Of a stretch of DNA of 64,000 nucleotides, positions 40,396 through 49,211 are shown piece by piece; the first letter of the stretch is position 1, and every line of letters begins with the position of its first letter. The notes beneath the pieces were generated by a model that searched no databases, was not told where the DNA came from, and was given only the letters and a program-made list of their open reading frames with translations. The DNA is from an uncultured Prevotella sp. (GTDB lineage Bacteria > Bacteroidota > Bacteroidia > Bacteroidales > Bacteroidaceae). The stretch is taken from contig CAKZVT010000012.1 in the NCBI GenBank assembly GCA_937922435.1, forward strand, positions 62,001 through 126,000, read 5' to 3'. The position numbers and the translations under genes are program-made.

Positions 40396-42294
40396 ATGAA
40401 AAATCTCTTCTTAACCATCTGCATGTGCATGGCGACGGCGACCTATGCACAGGACAACGCAGCCCTGAAAATCGGCGCGAAGCTGCACGAGCCGCAATTG
40501 AAGGCCGCTACGAGATGGGCCAACGGCAAGGTTGCGAAGCCCGCTCCCGAAGCTCCGGCAATGAAAACCGACGCCGTGAAGCCGCTGACAACAGCCGCGC
40601 TGCCCTCCCCTGCCGAATACATGAAGGCCGCAGAAGCCACGAAGACGCAGCGGCTCGACAGCATCATTGGCTACCTTAACAATGGAAATGACAAGTACAC
40701 ACGCCAACACTTCACGTTCGACACACAAAACAACCCCGTAAAACGCACCAATTCGTACTGGAACTCGGCGACAGGAATATGGGAAGATTCAGAATACACC
40801 GAATACAAGGTTGACGAAGACGGCTACGTTACACAAATGTCGCAGTACAGCGCAGTGGCCGGCCAACGTTACGTTTACGAGTATGACGACAAGAAAAGGG
40901 GCATTGTGCAGGAACTGTGGGAATACAACGGCACTACATGGACTCCCTTGCAGCGCGGCGACTACAAGTATGACGACAGGGACAACATCGTGGAAGAGAT
41001 ACTTTCAGCATGGGACTCAGGAAGCGAGACATGGGTGAAAGTAGTGCTGCACGAGGCCGACTATAACGACAAGAACCAGCAGACGAGCTACAGGCCATAC
41101 GAATGGAACGGCTCGGAATGGGTCGGCGTAGTCGAGGCAAAGTCGTACATATACACCGCCGACGGCACAAACTACAACCGTGTGACCAGTTACATTTGGG
41201 AAGCAAGCACAAAGTCATGGTTCGAATATTGCCGGTATGAAAAGGACTTCAACACCGACGGCAACTGCACACGCGAGGAAAAGATGTTCTACAACAAAGA
41301 CCTTGACAACTGGGAAGGCGCATACGAATATGACGGATACGTCTACACGAACACAAAAGCCACGCTGGAGTATGACGAACTGGGACGGCTCAAATACGAA
41401 GTGGCATACGTCAAGCCCACGACCGGCGACTACATAAAGTCGGCCGACGTAACATACGAATGGACTGACCTCGACGGCGGCGGCACGCAATGCGTCATGA
41501 CGGACTACGTAGGGTATCAAAGCGGCGAACCATACGTTACCAATGTATCTACAACCCAGTATGATGCCGACGGCAACGAGACGTACATGTTCGAGCAGCA
41601 CCGAAATACCGCAGGCGAACTGGCCGACTACATGAAGCGGACTCACGAATACGACTCCGACGGCAACATGCTGTCGGAGAGGCAGTGGGCAGCAAGCGGC
41701 GGCAAAATGAAGCCTTATACCGGCAGCGACTACACGTACAACGACCACGGCATGGTAACCGACCAGCAGGCGTGGAAAGGCAAGGCCGGTAGCGACGAAT
41801 GGGTAAAGGGCAACCACTTCACCTACACTTACGAGCAGGACACGGTGCTCGTTGACAAGAAGTGCTACTCAAATTCCGCAGGAGAGGAAATGCCAAGCTG
41901 GGGCGAAGGCAACAAGTTTGAGTACGACGTGCCCGTAGAAGATATCGTGTTGTGGCCCGGCGGCGTATTCTACCACAAGCTCGTAGAGCAGTACAGCTAT
42001 TCAGGCATGGGCAGCGGCTGGGACACTACGATGATGCAAGTATATCATTATTCCGACATGACGCTGTCGTCCATCAGCAACATTGCAGCTGGCGGCGGCT
42101 CGGATGTAAGCCTTAAGTACGCAGGGGGAATGCTCCGCGTTGAAGCGGACGGCGGCGTCACAGTGAACGTCTACGGAATAAACGGCGTGAAGGTACTATC
42201 GTCTACGGAAAGGCTCATTGACTTGTCCGGACTTCCAAACGGCTTGTATATAGCTGAAGCTGACGGACAAAAACTGAAATTCATTAAGCGTTAA
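40396..42294 (+). CDS. Secreted YD-repeat-like protein with T9SS sorting tail
   Basis: A 632-residue exported protein with signal peptide MKNLFLTICMCMATATYAQ. An Ala/Lys/Pro-rich linker (to about residue 75) is followed by about 450 residues of YD-like beta repeats (YEYDDKKRGIVQELWEYNGT; YKYDDRDNIVEEILSAW; LEYDELGRLKYEVAY; THEYDSDGNMLSERQW), similar in pattern to Rhs/YD repeats but shorter. The last 75 residues (VNVYGINGVKVLSSTERLID; LPNGLYIAEADGQKLKFIKR) are a type-A T9SS C-terminal domain. It should be exported by a type IX system and anchored on the surface. Function unknown; adhesion or glycan binding is possible. Confidence 0.82.
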   Translation: MKNLFLTICMCMATATYAQDNAALKIGAKLHEPQLKAATRWANGKVAKPAPEAPAMKTDAVKPLTTAALPSPAEYMKAAEATKTQRLDSIIGYLNNGNDKYTRQHFTFDTQNNPVKRTNSYWNSATGIWEDSEYTEYKVDEDGYVTQMSQYSAVAGQRYVYEYDDKKRGIVQELWEYNGTTWTPLQRGDYKYDDRDNIVEEILSAWDSGSETWVKVVLHEADYNDKNQQTSYRPYEWNGSEWVGVVEAKSYIYTADGTNYNRVTSYIWEASTKSWFEYCRYEKDFNTDGNCTREEKMFYNKDLDNWEGAYEYDGYVYTNTKATLEYDELGRLKYEVAYVKPTTGDYIKSADVTYEWTDLDGGGTQCVMTDYVGYQSGEPYVTNVSTTQYDADGNETYMFEQHRNTAGELADYMKRTHEYDSDGNMLSERQWAASGGKMKPYTGSDYTYNDHGMVTDQQAWKGKAGSDEWVKGNHFTYTYEQDTVLVDKKCYSNSAGEEMPSWGEGNKFEYDVPVEDIVLWPGGVFYHKLVEQYSYSGMGSGWDTTMMQVYHYSDMTLSSISNIAAGGGSDVSLKYAGGMLRVEADGGVTVNVYGINGVKVLSSTERLIDLSGLPNGLYIAEADGQKLKFIKR

Positions 42295-42317
42295 GCGCCA
42301 ATAAACACGCTTATACA

Positions 42318-42359
42318 GGCGGCAACGGCACACATTGGATGCTGTTGCCGCCTTCTTTT
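42318..42359 (+). terminator. Terminator after the YD-like protein gene
   Basis: A 9-bp GC-rich stem (GGCGGCAAC, 42318-42326, with GTTGCCGCC, 42344-42352) with a 17-base loop is followed by a T-rich tail (TTCTTTT). It is 24 bases after the stop codon. Confidence 0.78.
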
Positions 42360-42407
42360 CGCCTGTACTCCTGCGTCAAGGCTTCATGACGCATGGCAGG
42401 CGGCGTT

Positions 42408-42495
42408 GCAAAAGACGGCCTTTCGGCCTGCAAAAGACCATCTTTTACAATGCAAAAGGCCGCCTTTCACAATGCGAAAGGCGGCCTTTTAGGAA
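42408..42495. repeat. 22-bp palindromic unit array, four units (copy I)
   Basis: Four exact 22-bp units (42408-42429, 42430-42451, 42452-42473, 42474-42495). Units 3 and 4 carry complementary cores (AAAAGGCCGCCTTT and AAAGGCGGCCTTTT). Near twin of copy H. It lies between convergent genes. Confidence 0.88.
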
Positions 42496-42566
42496 ACGAC
42501 CGTGCGCGGAACGCTCCGCACACGGCCGCCGGATGTTTCTGATAGTATATTCATTCAAGGATTGGA

Positions 42567-43532
42567 TTATTCGCTCTTCATCGTCTTTATGTTGCCGTCA
42601 GCGTCGATGTCAAGCTCTTTCACCTTGACGCTGCGAAGCCATGTCTTGCCTTCAGACGGCACGCAGTCGTGATGGAACAAGTACCACTTGCCATTGTATT
42701 CAACGATTGAATGGTGCGTAGTCCAGCCTACCACAGGCTCAAGGATTACGCCCTTGTACGTGAACGGGCCGTAAGGATTGTCGCCTACGGCGTAGCACAG
42801 GTAGTGAGTGTCGCCCGTAGAGTAAGAGAAATAATACTTGCCGTTCATCTTGTGCATCCATGAAGCCTCGAAGAAGCGGTGCGGGTCGCCGGCTTTGAGC
42901 GGCTCTCCGTTGTCGTCGACCACAAGTACGGCACGGGGCGCTTCGGCAAACTGGAGCATGTCGTCCGTCATCCTGGCCACGCGTGAGGGCAAAGCCGGCT
43001 CGTCGCCTTCGGGCAGATGCTCTACGCCGAGAGCCTGGTTGTCCTTGTAACGCTGCAACTGTCCGCCCCAGATGCCGCCAAAATATGTATAAATAGCCCC
43101 GTCATCGTCCTTGAACACGCAGGGGTCGATTGAGTAAGAACCGCGTATGGGGTCGGCCTGGGGGATGAAAGGCCCTTCGGGACGGTCGGCAACGGCCACG
43201 CCGAGATGGAACACGCCGTTCCAGTCCTTGGCGCAATATACCATGTAATACTTGCCGTCTTTCTCTACCACGTCGTTGTCCCACAGCTGGCGGCTGGCCC
43301 AAGGTATGTCCTCTACGGCAAGAACCTGCCCGTGGTCGGTAACTTCGCCGTTCTCCACGTCGTCAAGCGACAGCACATGATAGTCCTTCATCTGGAAGTG
43401 TCCGCCGTCATCGTCGAACGCCTCGCCCGAATCCCAGTCGTGCGAAGGATAGATGTAAAGCCTGCCGTTAAACACATTGGCTGAGGGGTCAGCCATGTAA
43501 TCACTCGGAAAAAGATACCTTGCTTTATTCAT
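42567..43532 (-). CDS. xynB: Cytoplasmic GH43 beta-xylosidase / arabinofuranosidase (XynB type)
   Basis: A 321-residue GH43 single-domain enzyme without a signal peptide, so it acts in the cytoplasm on imported oligosaccharides. Base Asp15 in YMADPSANVF, pKa Asp in YSIDPCVFKD and acid Glu in FFEASWMHKM are present, with the SHDW and YYMVYCAKDW propeller strands of this subgroup. It is the last gene of the transporter-GH10-GH43 unit, the same order as xynD-xynA-xynB in Prevotella bryantii. A 99-base gap separates it from GH10. Confidence 0.9.
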   Translation of the reverse strand: MNKARYLFPSDYMADPSANVFNGRLYIYPSHDWDSGEAFDDDGGHFQMKDYHVLSLDDVENGEVTDHGQVLAVEDIPWASRQLWDNDVVEKDGKYYMVYCAKDWNGVFHLGVAVADRPEGPFIPQADPIRGSYSIDPCVFKDDDGAIYTYFGGIWGGQLQRYKDNQALGVEHLPEGDEPALPSRVARMTDDMLQFAEAPRAVLVVDDNGEPLKAGDPHRFFEASWMHKMNGKYYFSYSTGDTHYLCYAVGDNPYGPFTYKGVILEPVVGWTTHHSIVEYNGKWYLFHHDCVPSEGKTWLRSVKVKELDIDADGNIKTMKSE

Positions 43533-43631
43533 AACAATCGGTGTTTAGGTTTATACTGTATTTGGTAACGTGGCGGCCGGCGGCCACCGGCATGGCAGCC
43601 GCCGGCAAACCGTCACGCAGGTAAAAGGTGT

Positions 43632-44747
43632 TCAGTCTTTAAATAGGTCTATAATCTTTGCCACTACAGGCTTGGCCTTGTTGTCCCTGCCGAATAGCAA
43701 GGGGTAATTGGTGCGCCCTTTTACGGGGAAATCGTTAAGCCACGACGTGGCGTCGGTAACGCCCCACAACGTGATGCGCGAAATCTGATGGCGGTGTCTG
43801 TGATATATCTTGAACAATTCGAGGTAACGCTGCTCGAAAAGACGTTCCGCCTCGGGTGTAAGTCCGTTCCTGTAAGGGTTGTACTTTTCCTGATATTCAA
43901 AGTTCTGGCTTATCTCCGCACCGCTGAAATTGTCAGGCGAAGGGAGCATGTTCATGTCGAGTTCCGTCATCATCACTTTCACTCCGCACGCCGCGAACGA
44001 GTCGATTGAAGCCTCATACTCCTTCAAGTCGGGGTAATTGTAGCCGTTGTGCGACTGCATCCCGACTGCATCTACACGGCAACCCTTGGCCTTCAGGTCT
44101 CTTACTATCTTGCAGATGGTGGCACGCTTGCCTGGCTTCGCCATGGAATAGTCGTTGATGTAAAGCTCCGCATTGGGGTCGGCGGCGTGCGCGAATTTGA
44201 ATGCCAGCTCGATATAATCAGGCCCTATTATCCTGTAATAAGGCGTCTGGCGCATTGTGCCGTCATCGTTCACGGCCTCGTTGACCACGTCCCATCCTTT
44301 GATACGTCCCTTGTAACGGGTCATAACGGTGGTGATATGGCTGCGCATACGTTCTATCAAGACCTCGCGCGAGACGGTGTCGCCCTTCTCGTCGGTGAAC
44401 ATCCACTTCGGCGGCTGCGAATGCCAAACGAGGCAGTGGCCTATCATCTCAAGTCCGTTGTCCTCCGCAAACTTGACAGTACGGTCGGCGTCATCCCAGA
44501 AGTACGTGTCTTCCTCGGGATGGATTTCCTCCCCTTTCATGCAGTTTTCAGCCACAACAGAGTTGAAATTGCCTGTAACAATCTTGGCTTCGGCGGCATT
44601 CCTGCCCCATACGACATCGACATTCACCGCCGCGCCTACCGTGAAATATTTGCCCAGCACATCCTTCAACGTGTCTGCCGCAGCGCCTTCAGACGGCGCA
44701 AAGCACGCAGCCGCGCACACCGCAGCCAGCAAAAATCCCTTATTCAT
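43632..44747 (-). CDS. xynA: GH10 endo-1,4-beta-xylanase
   Basis: A 371-residue exported xylanase with a signal peptide (MNKGFLLAAVCAAACFAPSEG). The (beta/alpha)8 barrel carries the acid/base Glu157 in WDVVNEAVND and the nucleophile Glu262 in MMTELDMNM. Other GH10 motifs are GHCLVWHSQPPKWMF and LYINDYSM. The length is normal for a single-domain enzyme with no carbohydrate-binding module. It cuts the xylan backbone. The transporter gene lies 8 bases upstream, so the two are co-transcribed. Confidence 0.96.
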   Translation of the reverse strand: MNKGFLLAAVCAAACFAPSEGAAADTLKDVLGKYFTVGAAVNVDVVWGRNAAEAKIVTGNFNSVVAENCMKGEEIHPEEDTYFWDDADRTVKFAEDNGLEMIGHCLVWHSQPPKWMFTDEKGDTVSREVLIERMRSHITTVMTRYKGRIKGWDVVNEAVNDDGTMRQTPYYRIIGPDYIELAFKFAHAADPNAELYINDYSMAKPGKRATICKIVRDLKAKGCRVDAVGMQSHNGYNYPDLKEYEASIDSFAACGVKVMMTELDMNMLPSPDNFSGAEISQNFEYQEKYNPYRNGLTPEAERLFEQRYLELFKIYHRHRHQISRITLWGVTDATSWLNDFPVKGRTNYPLLFGRDNKAKPVVAKIIDLFKD

Positions 44748-44755
44748 ACGTATTG

Positions 44756-46180
44756 TCAGTTTTTAGAACGTTTCTCTATTTCCATGTTGATTTTGTCAAC
44801 AACCTTGTCGCTAAGCTCGTATTTCGAGATGATGAACATCGCGAGGACGAGCAGCAGGGCGGGGATGACGGCCACAAGCCACAGGATTCCCTGCTCTGCC
44901 ATCGGCGACTGTGACACTTCGTTGTCCTTGTCGAAGCCCACAAACGCAAGCACCAGTCCCGGCACGACGCCTCCGAGAGCCATGCCGGCCTTGTAGAATA
45001 TGCCCGTAAGGGCGTTGACTATGCCCGAGATACGCTTGCCATGGGTGTATTCGCCATAAGAGATTACCTCGGGAACAAGCGCCCACATGTAACCGGTAGC
45101 CACAATGACACCCGTCGACTTGACAAACTGCGCCACGTAAACGAGCCACATCTGCGAACGCAGGGCCGGCACGGCGGATATCACATAGAGCAAGGCCATG
45201 CCGAAGATTGCCACCGAAAGGAAGATGTTGAACATGCCGCGCTTGCCCACGCTGCGCTTGATGGCAGGCACCATAGGCATGAAGATGAAAGCCGGAATGG
45301 AGCCTAACGCCATGAAGTTGGCCACCTCCCCGGCATCGGCATGCACATTGTAAATCATGTAATACGAACCGGCCGCATTGCCTACCGACATCATCGCGAA
45401 AGCCGTGATGAAGAAGAAGGCGAGTATTCGGAGCGGACGGTTGCGGCGGAACTCCACCCAAAGGTCGCTTACCTTCACGTTGGCGGTCTCAGCCTTGTCC
45501 ATGACTACGCGTTCCTTGGTCTGCGAGAAGCAGAAGACGAGCAGCGCGAGGCCCACTACGGCGTAGACGGCCATAGTGACAAACCATGCGTCGGCCGAAT
45601 CCTTTGAATTCATCTTGCCGTCGGGAGACAGTGCGCCCACAATCATAGGGATGCCGTATGCCACGGCAAGACCGCCTGCGTTTGCCATGAACATGCGGAC
45701 TGACGTGAGCACGGTGATTTCATTTGTATCGCGCGTAAGCGATGCGTTCAGCGCTCCATAAGGCACATTTATCAATGTATAAAGCATCGACATGCCAACA
45801 TAAGTAAAGTATGCGTATGCCAACGAGCCTGAAAAGCCGTTCCAGAAGCACATCACGGCGAAGCCGCACAACGGTATTCCGGCCAGCACGAGGTAAGCCC
45901 TGTACTTGCCGAGCCTGGGATTATGCTTGTCTACAAACGTTCCGACAATGGGGTCCCAAATGACATCGACGATGCGCACAATCAGGAACATGAACGCCGC
46001 CGACGTTGGATTAAGCCCGTAAACGTTGGTGTAGAACAACAAAAGGTACATGGATATGGTCTGGTAAATCAGGTTCTGCGCCAAGTCGCCAGACCCGAAA
46101 CCTATCCTCTGCACCCACGACAGCTTGTAAAATCCCTTCGCCTCATGGGCGCAGGGCTGTGTTTTCATTTCGTTTTGCAT
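44756..46180 (-). CDS. xynD: GPH-family sugar:cation symporter (xylo-oligosaccharide importer, XynD type)
   Basis: A 474-residue inner-membrane transporter of the glycoside-pentoside-hexuronide family with about 12 membrane segments. Signatures are GFGSGDLAQNLIYQTISMYL, RIVDVIWDPIVGTFVDKHNP and SYGEYTHGKRISGIVNA. It lies immediately upstream of the GH10 gene and imports xylo-oligosaccharides or xylose with a cation, as proposed for xynD of Prevotella bryantii. The start is uncertain: Met codons at 46180, 46168 and 46210 are possible, and the frame stays open to 46246. A -7 box TACTTTTG is at 46263-46270 on this strand. Confidence 0.88.
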   Translation of the reverse strand: MQNEMKTQPCAHEAKGFYKLSWVQRIGFGSGDLAQNLIYQTISMYLLLFYTNVYGLNPTSAAFMFLIVRIVDVIWDPIVGTFVDKHNPRLGKYRAYLVLAGIPLCGFAVMCFWNGFSGSLAYAYFTYVGMSMLYTLINVPYGALNASLTRDTNEITVLTSVRMFMANAGGLAVAYGIPMIVGALSPDGKMNSKDSADAWFVTMAVYAVVGLALLVFCFSQTKERVVMDKAETANVKVSDLWVEFRRNRPLRILAFFFITAFAMMSVGNAAGSYYMIYNVHADAGEVANFMALGSIPAFIFMPMVPAIKRSVGKRGMFNIFLSVAIFGMALLYVISAVPALRSQMWLVYVAQFVKSTGVIVATGYMWALVPEVISYGEYTHGKRISGIVNALTGIFYKAGMALGGVVPGLVLAFVGFDKDNEVSQSPMAEQGILWLVAVIPALLLVLAMFIISKYELSDKVVDKINMEIEKRSKN

Positions 46181-46262
46181 GTATTGTTCAAGTATTATAA
46201 CAGTCTTCATGTCTATCGCCGGCAACGTCCGCCCCTGCAGGTACAAGCCACCGGCAACGCTG

Positions 46263-46386
46263 CAAAAGTACGCCTTTTTCCAAATAAACCACGATTGTTT
46301 TTGTAGCTATTACGTTTCAATTTGTTTCATTGCATTTTATTTCAAGCAAAGCACTCGTTAAATTTACATACATATACTTATTTTTG
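46263..46386. promoter_or_regulatory. Divergent promoters of the xylan locus
   Basis: TACTTTTG on the minus strand (46263-46270) drives the xynD-xynA-xynB unit, TATTTTTG on the plus strand (46379-46386) drives GH115. The region between is A+T-rich and should hold the binding sites of the XynR-like regulator. No clear -33 boxes, which fits activator-dependent promoters. Confidence 0.55.
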
Positions 46387-46403
46387 CAGAAAAATCAACC
46401 CAC

Positions 46404-48953
46404 ATGAAACACATTAAAATCATTCTCTCATTATTCCTTTTGTCGCTCGCGACAACATTTTCCAATGCGGCGGAGCGTTTTGTCAGCTTCAAGTCAGGAG
46501 ACGTGTTGCTCAACGACAAAGGCAAAATCTCCATCTACATAGATGCCAACGACTGCAAGGGAGTATCGATTGCGGCGCAAAACCTCGCCACTGACATTAA
46601 CAAAGTGTGCGGAGCGGAAGTTGTGACTACCAACCAGGCTGATGCAAAAATAATCGTAGGCACTATCGGACATTCGGCCGAGATAGACAAGCTGGTGAAG
46701 CAGAAAGTAATTGACAAGGCCGAACTTAAAGGCAAACTCGAGAAATACATCATCACTACCACGGGCGACAAGGTGGTTATCGCCGGAAGCGACAGGCGCG
46801 GAACAATCTACGGAATATACGAGCTGTCGCGCCAAATCGGCGTGTCGCCGTGGTACTACTGGGCCGACACGCCCATAGAACGCCACGCGCGCGTATATAT
46901 TAATAAAGGTGTGTACACCGACGGGGAGCCTGCCGTGCGCTACCGCGGCATCTTCCTTAACGACGAGGCACCATGCCTTACCACATGGGTGAAAAACACT
47001 TTCGGAACCAATTACGGCGGCCACGACTTCTACGCAAAAGTTTTCGAGCTGATACTCCGCCTCAAAGGCAACTTCATGTGGCCGGCAATGTGGGGCTGGG
47101 CGTTCTACGCCGACGACCCACAGAACAGCAAGACCGCCGACGAGATGGGCGTGATGATGGGCACGTCGCACCACGAGCCGATGGCGCGCAACCACCAGGA
47201 ATGGGCGCGCAACCGTGACAAGTATGGTGCATGGGACTATGCCAAGAACCAAGAGGTAATCGACCGCTTCTTCCGTGAGGGCATCGAGCGCGCCAAGGAC
47301 AACGAGGATGTCATCACGATAGGCATGCGCGGCGACGGCGACGCGCCCATGGGCGGAGAGGAAGGCAAAGACCACGAGTTCGTGCCGCAGTACCAGCGCA
47401 TGATGAAACTGATGCAGAAAATCATCGACAACCAGCGCAAAATCATCAGCGACGTGACTGGCCGTCCGGCCAAGGAGCGTCCGCAGGTTTGGGCTTTGTA
47501 CAAAGAAGTGCTTGGATATTACGAGAACGGGCTGCAAGTGCCCGACGACGTAACCCTGCTCCTGTGCGACGACAACTGGGGAAACGTGCGCCGCGTGCCC
47601 AACGCCGAGGAGCGCAAGCGCAAAGGAGGATGGGGTCTGTACTACCACGTTGACTACGTTGGCGCACCCCGTAACTCCAAATGGCTGTGCAACACACCGC
47701 CGCAGAACATGTGCGAGCAGCTCACCCTGGCCTACGATTACGGCATAGACCGCCTCTGGATACTCAACGTGGGCGACCTGAAACCCATGGAATACGCCAT
47801 AACACTGTTCATGGACATGGCCTGGAGCCCGAAAAAATACTCCGCACAGACTGTAATGACACACGTAACCGACTTCTGCCGCCAGCAGTTCGGCGACGCG
47901 CAGGCGGACGAGGCGGCGCGCATACTCAACCTCTACCTTAAATACAACGGTCGCGTTACGGCCGAACTGCTTGACAAGAACACGTACAACCTTGAGACGG
48001 GCGAATGGCGCCAGGTGGCCGACGAGTACATGCGCCTCGAAGCCAAGGCCCTGCGCCAGTACATCACCCTGCCCGAAGCGTACCGCGACACGTACCGCGA
48101 GCTCATACTGTTCCCCGTCCAGGCCATGTCGAACCTGTACCAGATGTACTACGCCCAGGCAATGAACAACCACCTGTACCGGCTGGGCGACCCGGCGGCC
48201 AACCTCTGGGCCGGCCGCGTGGCCGACGCCTTCATACGCGACTCCGTGCTCTGCGCCGAGTACAACCACGACATTGCCGGAGGCAAATGGAACGGGATGA
48301 TGATACAGAAGCACATCGGCTACACCGACTGGAACGACAACTTCGAGCGTGACATGATGCCCGAGGTGTTCCGCATCGACGGCAACGCGCAGGGAGGCTT
48401 CATCCACAAAGGCGCCGACGGCTACGTGGCGATGGAGGCGGAGCACTACTTCAGCAAGGCCGACGCGCCCGAAGCGGCGTGGACGGTGATACCCTACATG
48501 GGGCGCACGCTTAGCGGAGTGTCGCTGCAACCTTACACAAAGCCCGTAGGCGGAGCGTCGCTGGCATACCGCTTCACCGTTCCTGCCGGGACAGAGGACA
48601 AAGTGAACGAAGTGAAAATACATGTAATCGTAAAGTCAACGCTCGACTTCCTCGACAAGGGCGGACTCACCTACAACGTGGCACTCGACGGAGACGAGCC
48701 GCAGACGGTCAACTTCAACAAGAACCTGAACGAAGAGAACGGCAACACCTACACCGTATATTACCCTACGGTGGCACGCCGCGTGGTGGAAAGCGTCGTT
48801 ACGCTGCCTCTCGGCGGCAAGCCTGACGGCACGCACGAACTGGTAATCACGCCCAACGACCCCGGCATAGTGTTCGAGAAAATAGTCGTTGACATGGGCG
48901 GCTACAAGCCCTCGTACCTCTTCATGGACGCATCGGAAAAAGAGCGGAAATGA
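46404..48953 (+). CDS. GH115 xylan alpha-1,2-glucuronidase
   Basis: An 849-residue exported enzyme with signal peptide (residues 1-22). It removes (4-O-methyl-)glucuronic acid from internal positions of glucuronoxylan. GH115 features are an N-terminal GH67-like alpha/beta domain (residues about 25-165), a barrel with VRYRGIFLNDEAPCLTTW, LRLKGNFMWPAMWGWAFYAD, TIGMRGDGDAPMGGEEG and YKEVLGYYENGLQVPDDVTL, a helical part, and a C-terminal beta-sandwich (YVAMEAEHYFSKADAPEAAW). It complements the exo-acting GH67 encoded after the sensor gene. Its promoter (46379-46386) is divergent from the transporter operon. Confidence 0.94.
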   Translation: MKHIKIILSLFLLSLATTFSNAAERFVSFKSGDVLLNDKGKISIYIDANDCKGVSIAAQNLATDINKVCGAEVVTTNQADAKIIVGTIGHSAEIDKLVKQKVIDKAELKGKLEKYIITTTGDKVVIAGSDRRGTIYGIYELSRQIGVSPWYYWADTPIERHARVYINKGVYTDGEPAVRYRGIFLNDEAPCLTTWVKNTFGTNYGGHDFYAKVFELILRLKGNFMWPAMWGWAFYADDPQNSKTADEMGVMMGTSHHEPMARNHQEWARNRDKYGAWDYAKNQEVIDRFFREGIERAKDNEDVITIGMRGDGDAPMGGEEGKDHEFVPQYQRMMKLMQKIIDNQRKIISDVTGRPAKERPQVWALYKEVLGYYENGLQVPDDVTLLLCDDNWGNVRRVPNAEERKRKGGWGLYYHVDYVGAPRNSKWLCNTPPQNMCEQLTLAYDYGIDRLWILNVGDLKPMEYAITLFMDMAWSPKKYSAQTVMTHVTDFCRQQFGDAQADEAARILNLYLKYNGRVTAELLDKNTYNLETGEWRQVADEYMRLEAKALRQYITLPEAYRDTYRELILFPVQAMSNLYQMYYAQAMNNHLYRLGDPAANLWAGRVADAFIRDSVLCAEYNHDIAGGKWNGMMIQKHIGYTDWNDNFERDMMPEVFRIDGNAQGGFIHKGADGYVAMEAEHYFSKADAPEAAWTVIPYMGRTLSGVSLQPYTKPVGGASLAYRFTVPAGTEDKVNEVKIHVIVKSTLDFLDKGGLTYNVALDGDEPQTVNFNKNLNEENGNTYTVYYPTVARRVVESVVTLPLGGKPDGTHELVITPNDPGIVFEKIVVDMGGYKPSYLFMDASEKERK

Positions 48954-49096
48954 CCCTTTGTAAAAATTTTCACCTACACTCATTTTGCAGTTTCACACGA
49001 AATGCCTACTTTCGCACATACAAACAGGCTGCGGACGGCATACACTTGCCAAACAGTCCGCAGCCGTTTACAAAGCCACATGCGGCTTTTGACACC

Positions 49097-49162
49097 GCAA
49101 AAGACCGCCTTTTACAGCACAAGACACGGTCTTTTGCAAGCTAAAAGGCCATGTTTTGATTT
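49097..49162. repeat. 22-bp palindromic unit array, three units (copy J)
   Basis: Three 22-bp units (49097-49118, 49119-49140, 49141-49162) with a possible degenerate fourth unit just upstream (about 49075-49096). Units 2 and 3 have diverged. It lies between GH115 and the hybrid sensor gene, about 50 bases before the latter's start. Confidence 0.78.
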
Positions 49163-49211
49163 ACAAGGAAATACCATTGAAACACTTACACAAACTGCAT
49201 AGCACAGCATC

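Noticed and set aside
46494..48623. Long open frame (about 709 codons) on the minus strand opposite GH115
   Set aside because: It is antisense to a well-supported GH115 gene, has Val/His-rich composition typical of a shadow frame of GC-rich codons, and no recognisable domain.
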